A stretch of 64,000 nt of DNA, taken from the NCBI RefSeq assembly GCF_032362555.1, contig NC_083530.1:2448001-2512000 (forward strand), written 5' to 3'. The stretch comes from Amyelois transitella (taxonomy: Eukaryota > Arthropoda > Insecta > Lepidoptera > Pyralidae). The notes beneath the pieces are model-generated. The model was not told the origin of the DNA, did not search any database, and worked only from the letters and a program-made list of their open reading frames with translations. Below, in pieces: positions 12,401-24,400 of this stretch; within the stretch, counting starts at the first letter, position 1, and every line of letters starts with the position of its first letter. Made by a program: the position numbers and the translations under genes.

Positions 12401-15400
12401 CAGAACCAAAAGCTTTTATATTCAAAGCGACAGGTTGCTAGCCCATCATCTAAAACAAGAATCCCAACCAGCATGGAACACTACACTATAAAAAAATCGA
12501 ATCATCTCACCCCAGGCCTCAGCCATGTCAAAGGTCTGTCCAACGGCTCCTTATAGTACAAGCTGCGGTCGATCGCCGGGAACTCAGGGTCTTCAAACAG
12601 CCTCCCGTCTGAGAGGCACCGCGACCTGATGTCTTTGAAGTCTTGGTACGTCGCCGGACCGAACGAGGACGGTCTGGTTTCACCGAGCTGTGGAATAAAC
12701 ATACATACATACAGTCACGCCTATATCCCTTGCGGGGTAGACGGAGCCAACAGTCTCGAAAAGACCGAAAGTCCAGGTTCAGCTGTATGGTTTCATGATG
12801 GAATTGAGATAAAGGCGCTGCCTAATTATGATCATTTTGTCAATATTTCAATGTCAAATAATAATAATGATAAATTTGTCAAATTATAATATTAATTTTA
12901 AAAAAACTACCTAATTAAATTGAGAAAAAAATTGTTAATTTCATCAAATGTCAAATAAATATGATACGGTCAATGAAATACATCCAAATATTTCATAAAA
13001 ATAAAATATCATTGCTACATTTATTACATAATTTTATCATTTAAAAATTCCTCTAATGAATAATAACATTTATGTATCAATTAAAATTTTATTTTTATTT
13101 AATAAATAACCCACGAACCCAGTAGACTTGTTCACCGGTGGGCATAAAATTCTTGCTGCCAGCGTAACTCGGGGGGACCCTCAACTTAAACTCACTGTGA
13201 CTATCAACATTTGACACTAGTAATTTCGGCGATCCCCTCACATTGGCACTCAGTTTCACTTTCGGCGCCTTTAATTCTTTTTCGAACACGAGCACCTTAT
13301 TAGTAACAATATTGTCCCCTTTCTTCACAACAAATGACTCTCTATACGTAGAAGTGTAAGTCTTACGATTCTCGGAATCAGATTTCGGCTTCGTTTTAGG
13401 TGAAACATTTTTCGCCCAAAGATCTTTAGGTTCATCCGATGTTTTGAATTCGTTCAATATTTTACACAAACTATCAGCGGTTTCTGGCCTCACTTTGTTT
13501 GATTTTGGCGACAATATTGTAACGGATTTGGCTTTAAAAGCCTCCGCTGCTAATGTCACTTTGGATGTTGCATAAAATGTGTTAAGATGTCCGACATCTT
13601 CTTTCTTAAGTCTGTGAAACACTTCTTCAATCTCGGCGTTTGCCATTTCTATAATTTTATGCACTTTTCATTTCTTAAGATCACTTTCCATTAAGTCAAG
13701 ATACATTTTAATTTTTGTTTCATTTCTTAAAATCTAAATACACATAACATAACGATAATCTGATGGAATTGGCTTAAATTGATCATTTTATACAAATATA
13801 TCCGCCTGTAAATGATTAAGCTAATTGTTTAACCCAGATTAATACAAGGTTACAAACATAATAAAGTATTGTTTAAAAATCTGATGAACTATTTCTGCTG
13901 GTAATGATTTACTAATTTATTTATTTTAGTTTTATTAATCCAATAAAATCATATAGATATTTTATAACTTTTATTGAACTTTTTTGAGCCCTAATGACTA
14001 CTGTACGTGAATTTATCCATGACACATTTACTGCCAATCAAACTCTAGAAAATCCCAAGCGAAAAAGAAATCCTACATTAGTATTATTAGCGTAAAGAAC
14101 AACTGTTGCTTCAAAGGTTCGGTTGTGGAAGTTAAATTATTTTTGATGGCTACACGAGAAAGAAAGTTAACAATACTTCTTTTATTAAAAAAAAAATATA
14201 GGTACATATTGTAAAAGTACTAAAAATATAAGTAGTATTAAATTACAACCGCTTCAAAATTGACACGGTATGACGACCTTCGTAATATCGATTTCAAATT
14301 ATTTTTAGTTGTCTGTTATACAGAAACTGTTTCATTGTTAAAGAACTTATAATTTTTCATAAAGACTAAACTTCTTGTGAATTATTTTGTTTGCAATAGA
14401 ATTTTTAAAAAATCTTTTTATATAAAACAATTCTTTTTATATAAAAAAACTGATTCATATTTTTAGTGGCTATTAGTAAAAAAAAAATTACGTTATTTTT
14501 TTTTTTATATTTTTTAAATTATTTACTGCTATACAGTATTTCAAATCCACTTTTCGTATCCACAATCTGAAATTCACTGTAAAAGTATGTGAAAATTTGG
14601 TAACATTGACAATCCACTACCAAATGACCACTCGGACATAACTTTAACTATTGACTGAATAACAATTACTGATAACAGTCCCTATAACCGTTTCATGTTA
14701 ACACATGTATGTACAGTATTGTACAGATAACACCACATTAAGCTACCCCAATTCATGGCAATTAAGTCATTATTGCTAAAAAGCGTCGGCGGTCGAACGG
14801 TTAAGATACCCGACTAAAAACCGCAATTCACAGGGATTTGTAAATATCATAATCCTACCACAGCAACAATAATAAATCTTTTCTGTTTCAATGATGCTCT
14901 AACGTTGAAAAAAAAAACATAATGCGTATGCGTTCCAAAGAAAGGTGGCGGATGATAGACGGAAGTCGCTCCGTTTAAAAACCTGACTTACCCAATCCAG
15001 CGAGGATGAGGATGGAGGATGAGGGCGCAACTGGAACTGACGCCAGGTGGACAATGATCACTAAATATAATTCCCGTGAAGTATAGCTTATTTGCTGTCT
15101 ACTGTACCTCTGTTGGAACGAAACCTCATGAGGATAACGTGACGGGTGCCCCTGTTGCAGATATACGAGTAAGTTAACATGATACAAAAAATACTAGCTT
15201 TTTGCATATGAATTTGCTCATGATGATATTTTATCTGTATTTCTCGATCATATTTGCTCTCTCGTCTGTCATACCGGTATCGCATAATTGGTATTACCAT
15301 TGAAACTGAGGGATTAGTAAAGACAGCATGTACTTTGAGTTTTTTTAATAAGCTATAAAAATAGTATGTAACATTTCAATGTCGTGTGCCTATTTTATTA

Positions 15401-18400
15401 TGTAACATGTTAATTTTTGAGACCATCATAAGTATAATAAAATAGTTTTATAATAATATCACTCAATTATACGTGTTAATCAAATTTTCGTAAAAAAATT
15501 AAACGTTAATACTCGACAAATTTATGTAGGCCCCAAGAAATATCCTTGCAGTACACCACGTCATTTTTAGGTGCGGTAATTGGACAGTACTCGTACTTTA
15601 TCACTTCTGTCTGTGGTACCTGCTGGTGACATAAAAATTAATTACTACTTTGGCGCACTACAACGTGGCTTTTAGCTAATGAAATTTGTCTAATGAAGGC
15701 ACAACTAAAGTGTCAAAGGCATTAGTCTGTTCTTACAGACAGATCAAGGATAATTTTTTGGAGAAAAAAAATATAATGAGCTGTATAATAATAGTGATAT
15801 TATACAGCTCATTATATATTTTTTACTACTTATTCAAATGAGAAATAACTAAAAAGACCATTTATTTTTTTCTAATAAAGGTAATATCGTTATTACTTTC
15901 CATAGGTAAATTAACCCAGTAACCAAAAAAAAAGGGAGCGGATTTGATTACGATATATTCTGCAATGAAAAACCGGAATTTGCACATAGATAAGATATAT
16001 AATTTGTTGTGTCAACAAAGCGCGCATCACAGACCTTGAATCGTTTCCACCCACGTTAAATTGCTCCATATATGAAGGTCTTTTTTGCTAGGAAACTAAA
16101 GAGCTATGATAACGAAGCCTTTGATATACTTGTTCCGTCTTTTCATGATTTTTAGAACAAAAGCCCTTTCCTTTTCTCTTCAATATTAGTAATACTTGGG
16201 AATCAAATAAACTCTTAATGTGATAATCAAGCGAGCTGTCTACTCGATTAACAACCCCACGCCGATGGCGCCATAATTATCCTACTCATTTTATAAGAAA
16301 AAAAACGACCCAGCTGAATGTATTTTTGGTCCATTTACACCTATAGTTCCAATTTCAACGAAATCGACGTTTTAGAAAACACAAGTATTGGATTTTTGTA
16401 CGAAATTACTCGTTCAGGTGTAGAATATCTTACTCTGAACTTCTGAGCCAGGTTTCCCCAGTCTTTTGTGTTTTACTCCAATCAATATGTCCCCTCCAAA
16501 AGGTCATTCGCAGTCTAAAGTCTAGACAAGGCGTCCCGGCTAGACATTATATCGCATGATTTTATATGTACATTGGATGCAGGATCCCTGCGGAGACATT
16601 AGATGTACCAGAATGAGATTTATTCTTGTCGACCAAAATCATGCATACATATATATGCATATATGATTGTATAGATATATAATCACGTTGACAGAGCCAA
16701 CAGAAAAAAAAACTTGAAAGGAAATGGCCGCGGTCAGGTTGCTTGCCCATCGCCTGTAAAGAGAATTCCGTGCTTATTAGCAACGAAATCAAAGTTTTTT
16801 ATTTATTATTACGGGACTAAATAAAAATTTTAAAGGGTTTATTATTAACCAGTGTTATGACTGTAAACAATTTTGAAATAAGAGTAACCGTACGGCGTCC
16901 GCTAAAGTGAATGAGGTTATTTGAACATAACACAATGTCTTCTAAAAATAAAAGCTGGAGAGACTGATGTGAATTCCAGTTAATTTTAGACATTATTTTT
17001 CATCCTTCTGCACTGGATGTGAGTCAAATGCAGTAAACTTGAATGCATTCAAGCATTAGAGATTCAAGCAGAATATTGCGACGACGACTACAAAGAACTT
17101 GGAACTCTCGGGTATTTATGTGTTTATCTAACTCTTGGATTAATCTGAAATGGGCGACTTTTTAACGTTGGGCTCATTATAAAAACCACTCATATTATTC
17201 AAAATGTTACTCAAACATTTCGTTTTATACTGACGAACAAATCATTAAATAGGGAATAGGTGTGTAATTGCCCAATGATCCAGATATCCTTGACTTCGCT
17301 CCAGATCTGCAATTGGTTGCAATTGAATCGTGCGTCGACGTAGGAATTAACGCTGGATTAAATTTTATCTTAGACGATGATATAGGAACATAAAATTTAT
17401 TCTTTCTGTCATAATTATATGTAACATATGGACAAAGACGATGATATCTCTTTTACCTAAGTTGAAAACTACACTCTTTCTCTATTCTACTTATGGATGT
17501 ACTAAAGGGCATTTGCAAAATTGTTAAGCAGTTGCCCAAGTTTTAAGGATGGTCATTTAAAAGCTAGGAAAAGGGCAATCACAAAAACAAAAAAAAACAT
17601 TGTAATACATCTACAAGGGAGAAAATAGGTAATGCAGCTCATTGAGATAAAGCAAAAAACAAAAATCCTTTTGATTAAAAACGTAATAAAATCGTTTGAC
17701 TTTATTTTGTTCTAAAACACTGTTATACTTGTTGTAGGAAATAACACATTAGTCAAAATAACGAATAAAAGAAATAAGCAAAATAAAACCTCCAAATGCG
17801 AACCTTTCCCAGCGTTGTCCCCAACTGTAAAATAGCAATTGTTTGATAAAATATTGTAACTGCAAAATAACATTACTAGACTTAGATATTGGAATGGTCG
17901 CGTAGGTTAATTCCATCTGAAGAATGTTCACAGTTTTCAATGGGTTTTCAAGAAATAAATTATCTTTATAATTAACTGTATTAGGATTATTACCACAAAT
18001 TTACAACAGAGATTGTTCTCTGTTTTAAAGTTGTTCTTTAGTTCTATCTATTTCATCTCAATATGTATTCGTCTATGTAGTATATGTATGCCTTATTGTA
18101 CTGCCACTCATATTATCATGAACAATCATTTCCGAAATTCAAAAATATGCAGAAATCATGACTTGTTCTAAAGGCATTGAACTGTGCGGGCGTCAACTTG
18201 ATGACTAGCCGTGTGTAACCCCCACCTCAAGTTGAACTTGATTCAGTAATTAATTATATTTAATATCATCAATATCAAAGAAGACACAGACAGTGGCAAG
18301 TCAAACATACCTACTTATATTAATGATGGAATGATTTGATCAAAGACAAATTAATTTTTTTTATAATTTTTGGACAACTTATTAATTTCTTAGAGTACAA

Positions 18401-21400
18401 AATAAAAATATAATTTAGAATTAGAAAGCCGATCAATTTTTGTTATGCATGTGGCCCAGTCTTTACTTGAAAATCACCAAATTGAACCAGTGTTTTGTTT
18501 GTGGATGACGTAATTCTAAATCGAATAAATTATGACGCTGCCAACATTGATCCTATTAATGACTATAATTATATATTGATGACGGAATTCTGAATCATAA
18601 ACAAAATATAATTAATTTTTTAATAAGTTGTAGGTCGTGGTTTCACAAAAATGTAGTCAATATAAAAGGGCGCCCCCAGGGAGATACCATAGCACTATTT
18701 ATTTTCGGTAAATATTTTTAGATGAGAAACGAAAGCTTTAGCTTTAAAGGCAGATATCAGAATCCATGGAGTGGGTGTAAGACGATAATAAACGAAAATA
18801 TATATTTTTTTCCCAAAAAACCAATACCCACCACTTTATAATTCTTGATGCTCGGCAGATACCGCTTCTGTTCCACCTCTTTCTTCTGGAAGACCTCATT
18901 AATGATGTTCCCAAGGGCCTGGGCGCCATATTGCATCAACGCCTGCCCGCCTTGATTGAGTAACTGTCTTCCCGCGCCTTGCAAAAGCGCGCCAAAATCT
19001 GCCCCGCCATTTTGCCCCATACCGAGGCTCACACACACACACTACACACTATTATTTAATTTGTCGCAAACTTATGACATTTTCGCGTGCTGCAAATTCA
19101 CATTTATTTGTTAAGGCTTTTATTTTATTAACTTTTGTTATATTGAAGTTCTGTGCTGTTTTAGTCGCCTAAATATGTGATATTTATTTTTATGAAGAAT
19201 GATTTAAGTTTATATTTTCATATTTAACTAAAAAAAAATTTTATGCAATTTTACAAAGCTATAAACAATCATTTCTCCTCGTTTAAATAAGATTTTTTTC
19301 ACACTAATGCTAGATATTCTATAAAATTCAATTGCAAAGGCACAAACCTCACTGCTCAAATTAAATGTCACCTTGTTGACTACAATATTATTTACGTATT
19401 TCTACCGAAATTGAGACAAACAAACTCAAAACACACAAGCTGATCTCATGACAATGATGTGAATGAAGCTCACGTACAGAGACCATTGGATTATGTCACT
19501 AAATAAGGCAGTGTACACATTAGTAACATATTTTTACAACACAATGTTACTGTTAAACAATTCGATTTATTTCAATTCAGTTCTTTTGTAAAAACAAGAT
19601 GCATTGAACTTAGCTGAATTATAATGTGGCAAATACCTACTTCTACAGCCAGATATTTTTGACATTACTAACCAAATTATACCTATAAGGTCTAAAAACT
19701 GTTGGCATCAAAAAATCAGATAACTCTTAGTGTAACTGCCTTGTGGTTTTCGGCAATTAAGAAAAGAACTAGAAGTGAATATGGCACTCTTTATAATATG
19801 GTCCTTAGTACAGTGCAGTGCTAAGTTTTAATTTACCAGATTTAGACTGTTAAGACAATACTATTGAAGTCTACACAAATACCTAGGATGTCTTATCAAC
19901 TCACAACTTTAGCCTTCAAACATAACATAACATATTAAAATCACACCTTAACACCTCAAACGTTGCTAATTAAACATGGCGGGGCACGCCATTAACATTT
20001 TTGTAACATGAGTGTTACAGACAGTAGCATTATCACTTTGAACTGCTGTTTTATGACATTTCTTTGAGGATTAATATATTAATTTGTACATACATTTGAT
20101 CATGTCTTCATCCCTTAAGGGACTTTCACAACAGTCACAGACTAAAAAGCCGGGTGCATTTTGTGGCTTAATAATGGAATCAAGATTCAAATAATGACAT
20201 GTTGCTAGCCTATCGCCTCAAAGAAGAATCCCAAGTTTATTTAGCCATTCCCTTGATTGACTTTTGCAATTTGCAAGGGAAGAGAAACTGCTGGCATACG
20301 CTATGTTCTTTCTTTGCCAAGAACCTGACCAGAAAGGAGTATGTAAAGATGGCAAAAAAAAAAGATTTAGAAAATTTGCATTTAGAATAGAAACAAGTTC
20401 AACCAGATAAAGTTAAATTTGACATGAAGGATTTAAAACTGCTCAATTGTAACACAATACTCTTGTAATAATTATTTCACAGTCATACAACAATTATAAT
20501 AGTGCTACCTATAGCCATTTAGAACACCAATTTGTTATTACTTCTTTACCCTATGTAAATATTATCATGTCTGTTTCTCATTACAATATGAGACTACAAG
20601 AATATTGTAGTCTACTAACCAAAATTATTTTTATTAGTAAAACTAACTAACTAAAATCCATTTGATGGAATTTCTAAAAACATCGTGATTTCTTAAAGGT
20701 ATCAAAAGATAAGAATCTAGAAAGTTGACATTCTAGAAATATAGGTCAGTTTTCAATTCAAAAATTGAAGTGGATTATCATTTTACACATACATTTTAGT
20801 AGCTGCAAATGGAAGGAACACTAAAAAACATCACGTAAAATCGTTTCGCGAAGGTTGTAATCACATAAAACTCATGAGATCATCAAATTAAAATGAGGAA
20901 AGACAAAAATTTTATACGCTATTTTTTATCCAACTGCACTTAATATTCACTTCGTTTAACTAAAACCACTATTTAGCACAGAACTACAATATAACAGCCA
21001 ATAAAAAACCTTAAAATATAATTTATTTATCATTGAAATACGTGGAAATAAAAGATTTAAAAATCACACCGTCTGCACCGCACAAGAATCCAATGAGAAA
21101 ATGACAGCAATGCAGCCGGATAAATTCAAAAGCCGTTCTACTGCTGATTAGACAACTGGCTTGCTGACCTACTGAATTTAGTAGCATGTGCACAGATTGT
21201 TGCCAGAACGTGAATGACGTCAGCTGATCTAAAAACAAGAATCGATTTTTTAAACGATGACGAATCTGTACTGACCGTCGATGATATAGTAAAGCGAGTA
21301 AAACGTGGAATTTCTATTTATTTACATTGATAACTTTCCTATTCTGTCGGTAAACACAAGTAAGACGAAAAGTACTTCAATTTGCAACCCGTTTTGCTTA

Positions 21401-24400
21401 TTTTATAGCTGCTCTACTTAGGTAGGTACAAAGGCAGTTGTTTTATTTCGTAGCCGACTTTTAGTACCTAATAAATTGTAGATCTTATTTTTTTCAAAAA
21501 AAAGTTTCGGACTATATCACAGAGATACGTACATGTAACCTCGTTCAGTTTTACCCGACTGCAAAAGGAGAATAGTACCTTCAAGTGGAAAATAGGTAGA
21601 TTCCTTGTTTAAAAGCCTTTCCCTTTATTGACTTTTACAACCTTCACGGGTAGAGAAGCAGAAGGCACACTATTTTTCTTCGCTATTAGACCTAAGTACA
21701 TGGTACTGATAGCTATGGGAATTTAAGTAGGTAAACTTCTAAAAATATACTTAGGTGACTATTTATAAATCTATCTAAAATAGGTTTAAAAAAATATTTG
21801 AATATTTGTTTTTGTATGAACATAAACTAGTAGGTAGGTACATACATTTTATTTCATTAAATTTTATGTAAGTATTTAATCTTGTTGCTATATTATGTAC
21901 TAACGAAATCGCGGATAAAAATGTACCTATTTCTCTGCAGCATAAATCGAGGATACCACTAGGTAGCAAAGTACAACAAATATATACTAATATTATAAAG
22001 CTGAAGAGTTTGTTTGTTTGAACGCGGTAATCTCAGGAACTACTGGTTCTAATTGAATTCTTTTTGTGTTGAATAGACCATTTATCGAGAAAAGCTTTAG
22101 GCTATATAACATCACGCTGCAATTATAAGGAGCAAAGAAATAATGGAAAATGTGAAAACACGGGGGAAATTATTCATCCTTGAGGGCTTCAATGATACCC
22201 AATATAACTATTCCACGCGGACGAAGTCGCGGGCACAGCTAGTGAATTATAAAAAGGTCAATGACAATTTAATTTCGTACATAGTAGTTGTCCTTTTCGG
22301 ACAAGACCGCCGACCAACCTTTACCGAATAAGGTAAGGCGTAGACTATAGTAAAAGTGGCATTGACTGGAACTCCCGAAAAGGAAACGCGAGATTATATT
22401 ATGAAGATGAAGGTCTATATTCCTTGCGAGATAGACAGAGCTAACAGTCTTGAAAAGACTAATAGGCCACGTTCAGCTTTTTGGCTTGATGATAGAATTA
22501 AGATTCAAAAAGTGATAGGTTGCTAGCCCATCGCCTAAGAGAAGAATCCCAAGTTTATAAGCCTATGCCTTAGTCGCCGACATCCATGTGAACGAGATGG
22601 AGTGGTCCTATTCTTTTTTTTATTGGTGCCGGGAACCACACGGCACATGTCTGTACAGTCCGTCACAAGTCGCCAAAACGGTCCTGATTTGATCAAGGAG
22701 CGTTCGTCTTGGCCTTCCTTGATCATCTTTTTAATGAAGTCCTCCGTGAGAAGCATGTGGTACGCTTATGACAACGATGTTCGACTGGTAGTTTTTACAC
22801 GAACATACATGCATACATACCTAAATGGCCTCTGTGGCGCAGCGGTAATACGCTTGTCTGTGACACCGGAGGTCCCGGGTTCCAATCCCGGTCAGGGTCT
22901 TGGGTGTTTATCTATGTAAGTTTTTATTAATAGTCAAACGAACTTACCTGTACGTGAAGTTCGACTGTAATTATGTGAAGTTGTTGTCTCGTCCGAAGAT
23001 GATGAACAGATTACTAATGTAGTATCGGTCTTGTACTCACTAGCGCTAGTGAGTACAAGACCGATACTACATTAGTAATCTGTTCATCATCGAGGACGAG
23101 ACAACAACGAACATAATTATAAAATATAGGATCGTTGGGTTAGTATCTCGTAACACAAGTTTCGAAGTTACTTCGAGGCTAACCTCAATCTGTGTGATTT
23201 GTCCCGTATGTATTTATTTATTTATAAAATCACGTCATTTTCCCGGAGGGGTAGGCAGAGTCTACATCTTTCCACTTGCCACGATCTCTGAATACTTCCT
23301 TCTCTGCATGCTTCATCTACATTCATAACTCTCTTCATGCAAGCTCGGCGGTTTCGGGTACTCTTGACCTGACCCTTTGCCTTTTTTACACGAAGCGAGT
23401 TATAATTATTCCGAGTTATGTGCTGGTTTATTGTAAGGGCAGCATAACCCGACATTCTTTCGTCTGTCGTAACTGTTTGGCTGCACGCCAAGTTTTAGCG
23501 GACAACTTGATGTATTTGGTGGATTCGAGTGGATCAGAGCTAGTTGAATGTCGATGACTTGAGTGACGGTACACATGAGCGGCGTCATAACAGATTGCTA
23601 GTGGGCGTGGGTATTTCGTTGAAACGATATCAAGAACCGTGCCGTGTGGTTCCCGGCACCAATACAAAAAAAGAATAGTCTAAAAAGGCGACTAAGTGAT
23701 AGGCTTACAAACTTGGGATTCTGTTTTTTGGCGATGGGCTAGCAACCTGTCACTATTTGGATCTCAATCCCATCATTAAGCCAAATAGCTGAACGTGGCC
23801 GTACAGTCTTTTCAAGACTGTTGACACAAGGGATATAAACGTGACTATATGTATGTATGTATGTATATCAAGAACATTAAAGGTCTATACCCGAATGGAT
23901 CTTGAATACCTGGGAAGATCACGTAACTATGGAATTCCACCCATATGTAGTACATGAATTAATTCATAATCACGTCTATATCGCCTATGGTGTAGAAAAA
24001 CTGACAGGCCACGCTCAGCTGTTAGGCTCAATGATATAATTGAGATCCAAATAGTGACAGATTGCTAGCCCATCGCCTAAAATAAGAATCCCAAGTTTAT
24101 AAGCCTACCCCTTAGTCGTCTTTTAAGAAATCCATGGGAGACAAATGGAGTGGTCCTATTCTTTTCTATTAGTGCCGGGAACCACACGGCACTAATAGAA
24201 AATATATAAAAGACTTCGAGTAATTCTTGCGTACAAAAAGACCATGTCATATTATGCCTATACTGATTCACAATCTCAACTATGACGAAATGCATTATGC
24301 TAAGTATTTAATCGTATACCTGTAGTGCATAAGCATGAGGATGTGACGCATAGAAAACAAAGTACAGTATCTCTATATACTAGATTTTTTTATCTGAAGT

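Noticed and set aside
18661-18670. TATAAAAGG as a promoter
   Set aside because: It is on the plus strand with no plus-strand gene downstream; a chance match is likely in AT-rich intron.
22833-22893. tRNA gene
   Set aside because: A and B boxes are present but there is no full cloverleaf, and the sequence continues into a SINE body shared by other copies.
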